Positions 52,865 through 61,831 of a stretch of DNA of 64,000 bases are shown in pieces. Position 1 is the stretch's first letter. Each line of letters begins with the position of its first letter. The notes beneath the pieces are model-generated. The model was not told the origin of the DNA. It did no database searches and saw nothing but the letters and a program-made list of their open reading frames with translations. The stretch comes from Sphingomonas colocasiae (lineage in GTDB: Bacteria; Pseudomonadota; Alphaproteobacteria; Sphingomonadales; Sphingomonadaceae), in assembly GCF_019880585.1 (NCBI RefSeq), contig NZ_JAINVV010000007.1:62001-126000 (forward strand), in the 5' to 3' direction. A program made the position numbers and the translations under genes.

Positions 52865-53706
52865 GGCCGCTCTCCGGCCGCCAGCCGCGCATCGATGGCG
52901 TCGATCACGGGCGGCAGATCGGCCACGGTGTCGATCACATAATGGGCGCCGCCGGCCTCCAGCTTCGCATGCGCCGCCCGGCGCAGCCGGTCGCGCGCGC
53001 CCTCGTCCAGCGCCCGCCACGCGTCGAGCGGCAGGCCGACCTCATTGCCGCTGGCGACGATCCCCACCGCCCACATGCCCGCCGCCCGGCCGGAGGCGAG
53101 GCCAGTGGGGCTGTCGTCCACCACCACGCAGCCGCGCACATCGGCGACGCCCAGCGCCAGGGCATTGGCGAGCACCATGTCCGGCCAGGGGCGGCCCCGC
53201 GCCACATCGCTGACGGTGACGCAGCAATCGGGCACATAGCCCTGCGCCGCCGCCAGCGGCGCCAGCCCGTCCATCACCGCGCGCGGATAGCCGGTGGTAC
53301 TGCCGATCGCGATGCCCCGCGCGCGCAGTTCGGCGATGACCTCGAGCACGCCGGGGATCATCGCGCTGTATTTCGCGCAGTTCACCTCGTCGATCCGCAG
53401 GAAATCGGCATAGAGCCGGTCGACATCGCCCTGGGTGGAGGCCGCGCCAACGATGCCCCGCCAACGCGCCTGAACCCCGGGCTGATCCAGGATCAGCTCG
53501 ATATGCTCGCGCTTGGCGGCGCCCATCGGCAGGCGCGCCTCAGCCTCGCCGATCTCGACACCGGCCAGCGCGAACGCCTCGCGAAACGCGGCCACCGGCG
53601 CGATGCAGCCGAAATCGAGCACCGTTCCCGCCCAGTCGAAAATAGCGGCCGATACGGGGCCGCGAAAACCGTGCGGGGCGTCGAACGGCGTGGGGATCGA
53701 AGTCAT
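52861..53706 (-). CDS. phnX: Phosphonoacetaldehyde hydrolase (phosphonatase)
   Basis: A 281-residue HAD-superfamily enzyme that splits phosphonoacetaldehyde into acetaldehyde and phosphate. The nucleophile Asp24 is in the family signature FDWAGTVLDFGCIAP. The Schiff-base Lys65 is in PMGAAKREHI, the residue that separates PhnX from other HAD hydrolases. IGSTTGYPR and GRPWPDM also match. HAD motif IV reads VVDDSPTG, closer to beta-phosphoglucomutase types than to the usual PhnX loop. I used ATG 53706; ATG 53739 is possible. It is the first gene of the operon with the dehydrogenase and MFS carrier. Confidence 0.9.
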   Translation of the reverse strand: MTSIPTPFDAPHGFRGPVSAAIFDWAGTVLDFGCIAPVAAFREAFALAGVEIGEAEARLPMGAAKREHIELILDQPGVQARWRGIVGAASTQGDVDRLYADFLRIDEVNCAKYSAMIPGVLEVIAELRARGIAIGSTTGYPRAVMDGLAPLAAAQGYVPDCCVTVSDVARGRPWPDMVLANALALGVADVRGCVVVDDSPTGLASGRAAGMWAVGIVASGNEVGLPLDAWRALDEGARDRLRRAAHAKLEAGGAHYVIDTVADLPPVIDAIDARLAAGERP

Positions 53707-53833
53707 GGATATCCGCTTGAAAATGGGAAGGGATCCCATCGCTAGCGGCGCTTGATGACAGCTATGTCATCATAACATCCGTGTCAGATCGATAAACCTA
53801 ACGGAAATTTCGTTGAATTGATGCCACCCCACA

Positions 53834-53964
53834 CCGTCATGCCAGCCCTTCGACGCCGCCTGCGGCGTTGCTCAGGATAAACTTCGCCTTCGGCGAAGGC
53901 TGGCATCTCCCACAGGACGAAGCGCGATCTGGTTGGCAGATGCCAGCCTGCGCTGGCATGACGG
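53834..53964. repeat. Nested palindromic intergenic repeat
   Basis: Part of a 416-base gene-free gap (53707-54122). Outer arms CCGTCATGCCAGC (53834-53846) and GCTGGCATGACGG (53952-53964) are perfect. Inner arms AGGCTGGCATCT (53897-53908) and AGATGCCAGCCT (53938-53949) are also perfect. A third hairpin (CTTCGCCTTCGGCGAAG) lies between. No protein is supported. It looks like a composite REP-type element. Confidence 0.75.
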
Positions 53965-53995
53965 CATGGGGTTGGTTTCAAGCCGTTCGATCCCT

Positions 53996-54093
53996 CGCCG
54001 TCGCTCCAGCGAAAGCTGGAGCCTATACGATGCCTCCGGCTCCATTGCGGCTAGAAGATCGCATGGGCTCCAGCTTTCGCTGGAGCGACGGCG
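53996..54093. repeat. Palindromic intergenic repeat with perfect 28-bp arms
   Basis: Arms 53996-54023 and 54066-54093 are exactly complementary over 28 bases, each containing the internal palindrome GCTCCAGCGAAAGCTGGAGC. They enclose 42 bases. It lies in the same gap as the nested repeat, between phnX and the convergent end of the LysR gene. It is distinct in sequence from the 13059/48573 element family. Confidence 0.85.
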
Positions 54094-54122
54094 TATTGGG
54101 TTCCCCCTCGGCGGTCCGAACC

Positions 54123-55028
54123 CTAACCCTCCGCCACAACCCCGCCCCGCACCCGCCGCTTCCCCGCCCTGGTCTGCCTGAGCGCGTCGAAGAACGCGGC
54201 GATGATGCGGCTGCGGCGGCGTTCGCGCAGGCAGCAGACATGGATGTGCGTGAGCACCGGCGCGCCGGCGATGGGCAGCGGGTGGAGCTGTTCGTCGGGC
54301 ACATATTCGGATTCGGAAACGGTGCCGATGCCAAGCCCCCGGATGACGGCTTCGCGGATCGCCTCGCGGCTGCCGATCTCCATCGCGACGCGCGGCGACG
54401 CGCCGATCGCGGCCAGCCCTTCCTCCAGCGCGCGGCGCGTCGTCGATCCGCGCTCCCGCATCAGCAGCTTTTCTTTCGCGAGATCGGCCAGCTCGATGCT
54501 CTTGAGCGCGGCCAGCCGATGATCGCGACGAACAAAGGCCATCACCGGATAGCTCGCATAATGCTGGACATGATAGCGATCGTCATCGGTGTCGTGCGCC
54601 AATATGCCGACGTCGCAGCTATAATTGGCCAGTTCGCGCAGCACCGATTCCGAATTGCCCAGCGCCGTCGACAGATAGACGTCGGGATAGCTGGCGTTGA
54701 ACGCCTCGATCATCTCGATGACATGGAAGGGGCTGACCGCGCCGATCTTCAGCGCGCCGCTGCGCAGATCGGCGCTGTCCTTCAGCATCATCGCCGCGTC
54801 GTCCTCCAGGTCGATCATCTGGCGCGCGATCTGGAGGAGCTGGTCGCCGACCTGGGTGAGTTCGATGCGGCGGCCCCGGCGCTCGAACAGGCGCACCTTA
54901 TGCTCCTCCTCCAGCGTCTGGATCTGCGAGGTGATCGTCGTCTGGCTCATCTTGAGCGCGCGGGCGGCGGCGGTGAAGCCGTTGTGGCGGGCGACCGCGA
55001 TGAAGCTGCGGAGCTGGTTCAGCGTCAC
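54123..55028 (-). CDS. LysR-family regulator, phosphonate-catabolism type
   Basis: A 301-residue LysR protein starting at GTG. The DNA-binding domain reads LRSFIAVARHNGFTAAARAL, then MSQTTITSQIQTLEEEHKVRLFERRGRRIELT, resembling the LysR regulators found beside 2-aminoethylphosphonate genes. It lies between phnX (on its own strand, downstream) and a divergent TBDR gene, with an inverted repeat in the 152-base gap. It is the likely regulator of the receptor-phosphodiesterase operon and perhaps of phnX. Confidence 0.85.
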   Translation of the reverse strand: MTLNQLRSFIAVARHNGFTAAARALKMSQTTITSQIQTLEEEHKVRLFERRGRRIELTQVGDQLLQIARQMIDLEDDAAMMLKDSADLRSGALKIGAVSPFHVIEMIEAFNASYPDVYLSTALGNSESVLRELANYSCDVGILAHDTDDDRYHVQHYASYPVMAFVRRDHRLAALKSIELADLAKEKLLMRERGSTTRRALEEGLAAIGASPRVAMEIGSREAIREAVIRGLGIGTVSESEYVPDEQLHPLPIAGAPVLTHIHVCCLRERRRSRIIAAFFDALRQTRAGKRRVRGGVVAEG

Positions 55029-55035
55029 GGATGAT

Positions 55036-55058
55036 ATCCATCGAAATTTTCGGTGGAT
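55036..55058. promoter_or_regulatory. Candidate LysR operator before TBDR/phosphodiesterase operon
   Basis: ATCCATCGAAA and its partner TTTTCGGTGGAT form a 23-base inverted repeat with one mismatch in the arms. It begins eight bases upstream of the lysR GTG and ends 123 bases before the receptor ATG. This is the usual place for an autoregulatory LysR site. Confidence 0.55.
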
Positions 55059-55180
55059 CTATCGGTAAAGCACGGCCCATCCGACAACAATAGCGTCACG
55101 CTGAAATCCTATCCGGTCTTCGACAAGGCGGGCGCCGGGACAGCCTGTGCCGCCGCGCCTGGAGATTCAGGGGAAGACCA

Positions 55181-58100
55181 ATGGTTCGTCATTCGATTTT
55201 GTGCGGCACCGCGATCATCGCCGTGCTGGCCGCGACCTCCGCCGCGCAAGCGCAGACCGCGCCGCTGCCCGCCGACGCCGACGCGCCGGCCAGCGACGAG
55301 GATATCGTGGTCACCGGCACCAATCTGCGCCGCGCGGAGGCGGAGGCCGAGGGCGCGTTGCCCGTCACCGTCATCGACCGCTCGGACATCGAACTGCGCG
55401 GCGGATCGACCGGCGCGGACCTGTTCGCCACCCTGCCCTTCGCCGGCCCGCCCGCCATCAACGAAGCGACGATCGCGTCGCAGGGCGCGCGCGGCGACGT
55501 CGCCTCGGTCGACCTGCGCGGCATCGGCGCGGGCAGCACGCTGATGCTGATCAACGGCCGCCGCATGGCGCCGCATCCGCTGTCGGGCACCGATCAGGGC
55601 GTGCCGGCGCTGTCCGCCAACGCCAATGTCATTCCCACCGCGCTGCTCTCCCGCGTCGAGGTGCTGCGCGACGGCGCTTCCGCCATCTATGGCGCGGACG
55701 CGGCGGCGGGCGTGATCAACTCGATCATCTCGCCCAACAGCGAGGGCGGGCGGATCAGCTTCGATACCGGGCTGACCGAACATGGCGGCGCGGAGGAGTT
55801 CCGTATCACCGCCGCCAACAGCTTCAGGTTCGGCAAGACCTCGATCGGCGTTTCGCTCGATCTGTTCCGGCGCAACGAACTGCTGTTCACCGATCGCGAA
55901 TGGGGCAGCCAGTCGGACCTGCGCCGCACCCGCAAGCTGCCCGCGCCATGGGACGGACTGGCCGTGATCAATCCCGCGACGGGCGCCGCCTTCGCGCTGG
56001 ACAACGACCTCGATAACGGCAGCACGATCAACCATTATGGCCAGTATCGGCGCGGCTCCATCCAGTCCGATTTCCTGACCTTCAACGGATCGCGCCCCGT
56101 GGGCAATCGCGGCATCTCCACCGCGACCGCGCCGGCGGGCGGCGTCGCCACCATGGCGGCGGACGGCACTTTCTTCCTGTATCCCGACGCCAATGGCGCT
56201 GTGAACTTCAGGCAGACGACGCCGTCGCGCAATCTGGGCAATCCCGAGGACGAATATTACGACAACCGCCTGCCGCACCGCACGCTCATCCCCGGGCTGA
56301 AACGCGTCAACGCCGCCCTGTTCGTCGAGCATGAGCTGAACGACGACATCACCCTGTTCGGCGATGTGCTCTATTCCGGCTCCCGCGCGAACAGCCAGCG
56401 CGAAGAAGCCAATATGCAGAACGTCAACGAGCCCGGCCTCTATATCCCGGCCTCCAACCCCTATAACCCGTTCGGCGTGCGCTTCTACGATGTGGCGGGC
56501 GCGCCCAATGCCGACGGCACCCCGCGCATCCAGGGCACGCCGGGCGACGTCACCATCATTTCCGGCCTGATCCCGCCGGGCACGCGCGATCGCTACATCC
56601 AGGTCAATTCCAGCTTCTACCGCGCGCTGGCCGGCGCGCGCGGCCGGATCGGCGAGAACTGGAGCTGGGAAAGCGGGCTGCTGATCTCCGGCGCGTACAG
56701 CCATGAGACGGAGACCAACATCTACCGGGAATCGCTGCTGCGCCGCGCGCTCGATCGGACGGACGCGACCGCCTACAACCCCTTCCCCGTCACCTTCAAG
56801 GTGGTGAACAACCAGGTGGTGGTCGACAAGGCCTATGTGAATCCCGCCTCGGTCACCGATCCGATGTACGACACCGACAATCGCTACGGCAAAACCCGGA
56901 TCATCACCTGGGACGCCAAGCTTTCGGGCGAGCTGTGGCAGTTGCCGGGCGGCGGCGGCCGCATGCAGGTGGCGGCGGGCGCCGAGATGCGCTGGGAAAG
57001 CTATCGTGCATGGAAGGCGCCCTATGCCGGGCTCAACCCCGCCGGATCGGGCAAGGACTTCCCCTATCTGCGCGAGGACGACAACGACTTCATCGCGATG
57101 AGCCCCAATTCGGACATCGATGCGAGCCAGAATGTGCAATCGGCCTATGCCGAGGTCGCGCTGCCGCTGATCACGCAGGACAATCGCTTCACCCTCGCCG
57201 AATATTTCGAGATCGGCGCCGCGATCCGCCATGAGCGTTTCTCGATCCACGGCCAGAGCACCACGCCCAAGCTGAGCGTGTTGTGGGCGCCGACACGCTG
57301 GCTGCGGCTGCGCGGTTCGTACAATGAATCCTTCCGCGCGCCCAATCTGGCGCAGACCGATACGACGCCGCTGCTGCGCGTGAACTATGCCGCCGATCCC
57401 TATCGCGCCGACGTCACCAATGCCGCGATCGACAATAACGGCCCGCGCCGAACCTTCCGCCAGGGCAATGACCGGCTGAATCCCGAGCGCGCGAAGAACT
57501 GGGGCGCGGGCTTCGTGCTCGACGTGCCCGGCGTGCCCGGCCTGTCCTTCACCGCCGATTACTGGAAGATGCGCCAGCGCGATGCGATCACCGCGCTCGG
57601 CAACGCGCAGGTGCTCGCGCTCGACGAACTCGCGCTCGATCTCGCCACGCAGGAAGCGCTCAAATCGGGCAAGACGATCGATCAGGTCGATCTCGGCTCG
57701 GGCGGCGCCAATTATGCGGGCAATGGCCGCGTCACCCGGCGCGCGCCGACCGATGCGGACCGCGCCGCATTCGCCGCGTACAATGCCGCACAGCCCGGCA
57801 ACGCGACGAAGCGCGCGGTGGTGGGGGAGATCACCAGCCTGATCAACGACTATATCAATCTCGGTTCGCGCCGCCTGGCGGGCATCGACTTCGGCCTGCA
57901 ATATCGCGTGCCCGATTTCGGCATCGGCCAGTTCACCCTGCGCGGCGAAGCCACCCGCAACATCCAGCGCGACGAGGAACTCGCCGACGACGGCGTCGTG
58001 ATCGATCAGCTCGGCAAGGATGGCCGCGCCAAATGGATCGGCAACCTCGCGCTCAACTGGAAGAGCGGCGGCTGGTCGATGGACTGGTTCACCACCTATT

Positions 58101-58423
58101 ACGGCGCGTCGGCCGACACCTCGACTTCGACGACCGAGGCGATCTACGAGGCGCTGGGCAAGCCCAAGAGCATCACCGTGTTCAACGACAATGGCATCAA
58201 CCGCTATTATATGCGCGTGAAGCCCGCGACCCTGCACAATTTCCGCATCACCTACGCCTTCGGCAATGGCGCGGGTGACCGGTTCCGCAATTCGATCACC
58301 TTCAGCGTCAACAATGTGTTCGATGCCTGGCCGCCGGTGGCGGACGAGGATGAGGGTTTCTTCGTCGGCACCGTCAACCCGCGCGGCCGCCAGTTCCGCC
58401 TCAAATTCGAGCATAAATTCTGA
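55181..58423 (+). CDS. Large TonB-dependent receptor of phosphonate locus
   Basis: A 1080-residue outer-membrane receptor behind GGGGAAG. Signal peptide to about residue 24 (ATSAAQAQ), then DIVVTGTNLRRAEAEAEG, plug with LINGRRMAPH and VEVLRDGASAIYGADAAAGVIN (about residues 120-190), and a long barrel ending in RQFRLKFEHKF with terminal Phe. The INGRR/DGASAIYG plug type is common to receptors for carbohydrates and other organic solutes. The next gene starts inside its stop codon (TGATG), so the exported phosphodiesterase is co-translated and probably processes the same ligand. Confidence 0.92.
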   Translation: MVRHSILCGTAIIAVLAATSAAQAQTAPLPADADAPASDEDIVVTGTNLRRAEAEAEGALPVTVIDRSDIELRGGSTGADLFATLPFAGPPAINEATIASQGARGDVASVDLRGIGAGSTLMLINGRRMAPHPLSGTDQGVPALSANANVIPTALLSRVEVLRDGASAIYGADAAAGVINSIISPNSEGGRISFDTGLTEHGGAEEFRITAANSFRFGKTSIGVSLDLFRRNELLFTDREWGSQSDLRRTRKLPAPWDGLAVINPATGAAFALDNDLDNGSTINHYGQYRRGSIQSDFLTFNGSRPVGNRGISTATAPAGGVATMAADGTFFLYPDANGAVNFRQTTPSRNLGNPEDEYYDNRLPHRTLIPGLKRVNAALFVEHELNDDITLFGDVLYSGSRANSQREEANMQNVNEPGLYIPASNPYNPFGVRFYDVAGAPNADGTPRIQGTPGDVTIISGLIPPGTRDRYIQVNSSFYRALAGARGRIGENWSWESGLLISGAYSHETETNIYRESLLRRALDRTDATAYNPFPVTFKVVNNQVVVDKAYVNPASVTDPMYDTDNRYGKTRIITWDAKLSGELWQLPGGGGRMQVAAGAEMRWESYRAWKAPYAGLNPAGSGKDFPYLREDDNDFIAMSPNSDIDASQNVQSAYAEVALPLITQDNRFTLAEYFEIGAAIRHERFSIHGQSTTPKLSVLWAPTRWLRLRGSYNESFRAPNLAQTDTTPLLRVNYAADPYRADVTNAAIDNNGPRRTFRQGNDRLNPERAKNWGAGFVLDVPGVPGLSFTADYWKMRQRDAITALGNAQVLALDELALDLATQEALKSGKTIDQVDLGSGGANYAGNGRVTRRAPTDADRAAFAAYNAAQPGNATKRAVVGEITSLINDYINLGSRRLAGIDFGLQYRVPDFGIGQFTLRGEATRNIQRDEELADDGVVIDQLGKDGRAKWIGNLALNWKSGGWSMDWFTTYYGASADTSTSTTEAIYEALGKPKSITVFNDNGINRYYMRVKPATLHNFRITYAFGNGAGDRFRNSITFSVNNVFDAWPPVADEDEGFFVGTVNPRGRQFRLKFEHKF

Positions 58424-59706
58424 TGCGGACGCGGCGCGCGATCCTGTCGCTCACCGCGCTGGCGCTGGCCGGGCTCCTGACCGGGAGCCCGGCGGAGGCC
58501 CGGCCGGCGGTGGCGGTCACTGAGGCGAAGGCGGCGGAGCGCCACGCCGTGCTGCTGATCTCGATCGACGGGCTGATGCCCGATGCCGTGCTGAACGCGG
58601 ACAGCCATGGGCTGGGCATCCCCACGCTGCGGGCCATGCTGGCGGAGGGCGGCCATGCGCGCGTGATCAACGTCAATCCCACGGTGACCAATCCCAACCA
58701 CACGACATTGGTGACAGGGGTGCCGCCACGCGAGCACGGCATCTACAACAACCGCCCGTTCGAGGCGGCGGCAACGCTGCCCAAAAGCTACAGCCTCTAT
58801 GCCCAGATCAAGGCGCCGACCCTGTGGGGCGCGGCGAAGGCGGCGGGGCTGAAGACGGGCAGCCTCTTCTGGCCCGTCACCGGGCAAGCGGGCGACATCG
58901 ATTTCAACCTGACCGACGGCGATGACGAGGATGACCGCAAGATCGCCGATGACGCGATCGCGCTGATCGAGCGCGAACGCCCCGAATTGCTGACGGTCCA
59001 TTTCGTCTCGCTCGACCATCGCCAGCATGAGACCGGCCCGCTCAGCACCGAAGCCAGGGCGGCGCTGGAACGGATCGACACCGCGATCGGCCGCGTCGTC
59101 GCTGCGCAGCGCAAGGCGCATCCCGACACCGTGATCGCCATCGTCTCCGATCACGGCTTCTTCAGGGTGACGCATCAGATGAACCTGAACGCGGCGCTGG
59201 CCGAAGGCGGCTTCATCGTCCTGAACGCGGAAAAGGCGGTCGCGTCGTGGCGCGCCTTCGCCTGGTATGTCGGCGGATCGGCGATGATCGTGCTGCGCGA
59301 TCCGAAAGACGCGCGGACGAAGGCGCGGGTGAAGGCATATCTGCGCGGGCTGGCCGCCGATCCGGCGAACGGGATCGAAGGCATCCATGACGGCGGCGAG
59401 ATCGCCAGCCTGGGGCTGTCTCCCGACGCGGCGTTCGTCGTCGCCTTCAGGCCCGGCTATCGCATGGGCAATGCGATGACGGGACCGCTGGTGAAAGACG
59501 ACACGGGCGGCGCGCACGGCGCGTTCTCGACCCGGACCTTGCGCCCGGACATGCGTTCGACCTTCCTCATCGCCGGACCGGGGATCGCCGCGGTACGCGA
59601 TCTCGGCACGATCGACATGCGCCGCATCGCGCCCACCCTTGCCGGGGAACTGCGTGTGGATCTGCCGTCGGCGGCATTGCCGCCGCTGCGGCTCCGCGAT
59701 CGCTGA
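58423..59706 (+). CDS. Exported alkaline-phosphatase-superfamily phosphodiesterase
   Basis: A 427-residue NPP/phosphonoacetate-hydrolase-like enzyme with a signal peptide (RRAILSLTALALAGLL, cut near AEA). Metal and catalytic residues can be followed: Asp49 (LISIDGLMPD), nucleophile Thr89 in VTNPNHTT, the Asp/His pair in HFVSLDHRQHE, SDHGF, and the last His in TGGAHG. The TNPN context also occurs in phosphonoacetate hydrolases. In this locus it could cleave phosphodiester or phosphonate esters in the periplasm before uptake. Its ATG overlaps the receptor stop by one base. Confidence 0.87.
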   Translation: MRTRRAILSLTALALAGLLTGSPAEARPAVAVTEAKAAERHAVLLISIDGLMPDAVLNADSHGLGIPTLRAMLAEGGHARVINVNPTVTNPNHTTLVTGVPPREHGIYNNRPFEAAATLPKSYSLYAQIKAPTLWGAAKAAGLKTGSLFWPVTGQAGDIDFNLTDGDDEDDRKIADDAIALIERERPELLTVHFVSLDHRQHETGPLSTEARAALERIDTAIGRVVAAQRKAHPDTVIAIVSDHGFFRVTHQMNLNAALAEGGFIVLNAEKAVASWRAFAWYVGGSAMIVLRDPKDARTKARVKAYLRGLAADPANGIEGIHDGGEIASLGLSPDAAFVVAFRPGYRMGNAMTGPLVKDDTGGAHGAFSTRTLRPDMRSTFLIAGPGIAAVRDLGTIDMRRIAPTLAGELRVDLPSAALPPLRLRDR

Positions 59707-59715
59707 GGACCGGCC

Positions 59716-61254
59716 TCAGCCGGATCCCGCGCGCGCTGTCTGGGTGGGTTCGTCGACCGGCCAGGCGGCAGTCACACGATTGCGACCGGCGCGCTTGGAA
59801 TCGTACAGCGCACCGTCCGCGCGCTCCAGCAATCTTGGTCCTGCCTCGGCATCGATCTGCAACAATCGCGCCGCGCCGATGCTCACCGTGACCCGCCCTG
59901 CCGGCGCGGGAGACGACAGTGCCAGCGCCTCAACCGCCGCGCGCATCGCTTCCGCGCGGGCGAGCGCTTCGGCCGGGCTCGCGCCGGGCAGGATCGCCGC
60001 GAATTCCTCGCCGCCATAGCGGGCGACGATATCGGTGGCGCGGCCGGCGCAACCGCGCAGTGCGCCCGCCACCTCGCACAGCCGCGCATCGCCGGTGCCG
60101 TGGCCAAGCGTATCGTTGAGCAGCTTGAAATGATCGATATCGATCATCAACAGCGCAAGGCCATCGCCCGCGCGCGCCGCGCGGGTGAGTTCGCGGCGCA
60201 GCGCCTCGTCGAACTGGCGGCGATTGGGCAGGCCGGTCAGCGCGTCGATATGCGACATCCGCGCCAGCCGGTCGCGCTCGCCCAGCGCGTGAAGCTGGCT
60301 GAGCACGGCGCGCAGGCCATGGCCAAGCGTGGCGGCGACGCAGCCGGCGATCGCCAGCACGGGCATGTGCGGCACCAGCGCGGCGGAAATGATCAGCAGG
60401 CCGACGGGCAGGATCAGCGGGCTGCCCGCAGTCACAACCCGTTCGAAGATCCTTCCTGCCGACGGGGCCGGCGGCGGATCGCCCGCGCGCAGGGCAAGCA
60501 CGGCGAGCAGGATGAACGGCAGGCCGACGATCAGGCTGACCGGTGCGACGCCCGGCCCTTCGTCGACGAAATGATTATAATAGCCGGCGGCGAGCATATA
60601 GACGCCGGCAAAGGCCGCCAGCGTGCCGAACAGCTGGCGCTCGCGATCGATCGCGCTGGCGCGGAAGCGGACGAGCGCCAGCACTGCTATGAAGATGTTC
60701 TGGATGTCGAACATCGCCGAAAGCGTCAGCAGCCCGGCATCCTCCTGCGTTCCGGCAAGCGGCACGAAGCTGAAGATATAGACGGCGAACAGCGCCCCCA
60801 GGAGCAGCGCCAGCACGCCATCGACCACGCGCACCCGCCAGGGATCGCCGCCGGGGCTGGCGAGCATGAAGATGAGCGGCACGCCGTACAGCACGAACAG
60901 CAGCATCGAGACCGCGCCATTGCCCGTCGCGGCCGGCGTGAGCAGCACCTCCACGAGTTGCGATCCGATGCCCGCTGTCCAGCACAGCATCGCCGCGCCC
61001 AGCGCCATCCATCCCTGCCGGGCACGCCCACGGCTGCGCAAGGCCCGCCAGATACAGGCGATCGCGGCGATCAGCGGCGCCAGAGTTTCGAACATCAGCG
61101 TGACCGGCGCATTCGTATCGCCGCTCAGGAGCGCCGCGATGCCATGCGCCGGAACGAAGATCAGGGGCAGCAGCCAGACCAGCCGCCGCGCGGCCGGATC
61201 GGCCGAAAGCCCCGGATGATCGGGCCTCGCCTTGCCTGGCATATCCGCACCCAT
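59716..61254 (-). CDS. Membrane diguanylate cyclase (GGEEF) with intact I-site
   Basis: A 512-residue protein with about ten N-terminal membrane helices (to residue 320) and a C-terminal GGDEF domain from DALTGLPNRRQFDEALR. The active site reads YGGEEF. The inhibitory site RATD lies in the correct place (RATDIVARYGGEEF), unlike the other cyclase in this window. DIDHFKLLNDTLGHGTGD is canonical. The start was set at ATG 61254; TTG 61263 is open. It converges on the phosphodiesterase gene with nine bases between stops. Confidence 0.9.
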   Translation of the reverse strand: MGADMPGKARPDHPGLSADPAARRLVWLLPLIFVPAHGIAALLSGDTNAPVTLMFETLAPLIAAIACIWRALRSRGRARQGWMALGAAMLCWTAGIGSQLVEVLLTPAATGNGAVSMLLFVLYGVPLIFMLASPGGDPWRVRVVDGVLALLLGALFAVYIFSFVPLAGTQEDAGLLTLSAMFDIQNIFIAVLALVRFRASAIDRERQLFGTLAAFAGVYMLAAGYYNHFVDEGPGVAPVSLIVGLPFILLAVLALRAGDPPPAPSAGRIFERVVTAGSPLILPVGLLIISAALVPHMPVLAIAGCVAATLGHGLRAVLSQLHALGERDRLARMSHIDALTGLPNRRQFDEALRRELTRAARAGDGLALLMIDIDHFKLLNDTLGHGTGDARLCEVAGALRGCAGRATDIVARYGGEEFAAILPGASPAEALARAEAMRAAVEALALSSPAPAGRVTVSIGAARLLQIDAEAGPRLLERADGALYDSKRAGRNRVTAAWPVDEPTQTARAGSG

Positions 61255-61304
61255 GAACGACAAGGTACCGGGGGCACGGTTAACGTTTGTCTAGCGAGGC
61301 GCCA

Positions 61305-61715
61305 TCAGGCGACGCCGAGCGTGTCGCGCGCGTCGTCGCCCAGGGCGGAGAGGAGATCGGCCATGTCCGTCTCTTCCAGGAAGGGCCGGATTTCCACCTC
61401 GCTGCGGCCCGGCATCAGATTGGGGCAGCGCTTCGCCCAGGCGACCGCCTCGTCCATGTCCTTGACCTCCCAGATCGAGAAGCCCGCGACCAGCTCGCGC
61501 GTCTCGGCGAACGGCCCGTCGGTGACGGTGCGGGCGGGCCCGTCATAGATGATGCGCTTCGCCGAGGCGCTGGACTTGAGGCCCGCGCCGGCCAGCAGGA
61601 CGCCGGCACTGGCCAGTTCCTCGTTGAACCGCTCCATCGCCTCGAACGCCTCCATCGTCGGCGGCGCGCCCTTTTCGCTGTCCTCACTGGCTTTTACGAA
61701 CACCATCACCCGCAT
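61305..61715 (-). CDS. YCII/DGPF-domain protein
   Basis: A 136-residue small alpha/beta barrel protein. The start was set at ATG 61715 with AAGGAGA seven bases upstream. The family mark is DGPFAETRELVAGFSIWEV, as in YCII-related proteins that often accompany ECF sigma factors of the SigJ/ECF41-like type. No such sigma gene is in view here. A His/Asp active pair of YciI is not obvious. Its function is unknown; it is monocistronic by position. Confidence 0.87.
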   Translation of the reverse strand: MRVMVFVKASEDSEKGAPPTMEAFEAMERFNEELASAGVLLAGAGLKSSASAKRIIYDGPARTVTDGPFAETRELVAGFSIWEVKDMDEAVAWAKRCPNLMPGRSEVEIRPFLEETDMADLLSALGDDARDTLGVA

Positions 61716-61831
61716 CGCCTGTCTCCTTGTTGAAGCCGGCCGCATGGCCTGACATCGGGACGACGAACGAGTGTGTCGGAAATCGACGGCGTTGGGCAAA
61801 TTTTTATCGCACCGCCCGACGATAAGCGACG

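Noticed and set aside
55109-58414. 1101-codon minus-strand frame opposite the large TBDR
   Set aside because: Antisense shadow of a clear receptor; no ribosome site, no domain, low-complexity Arg/Ala/Asp content.
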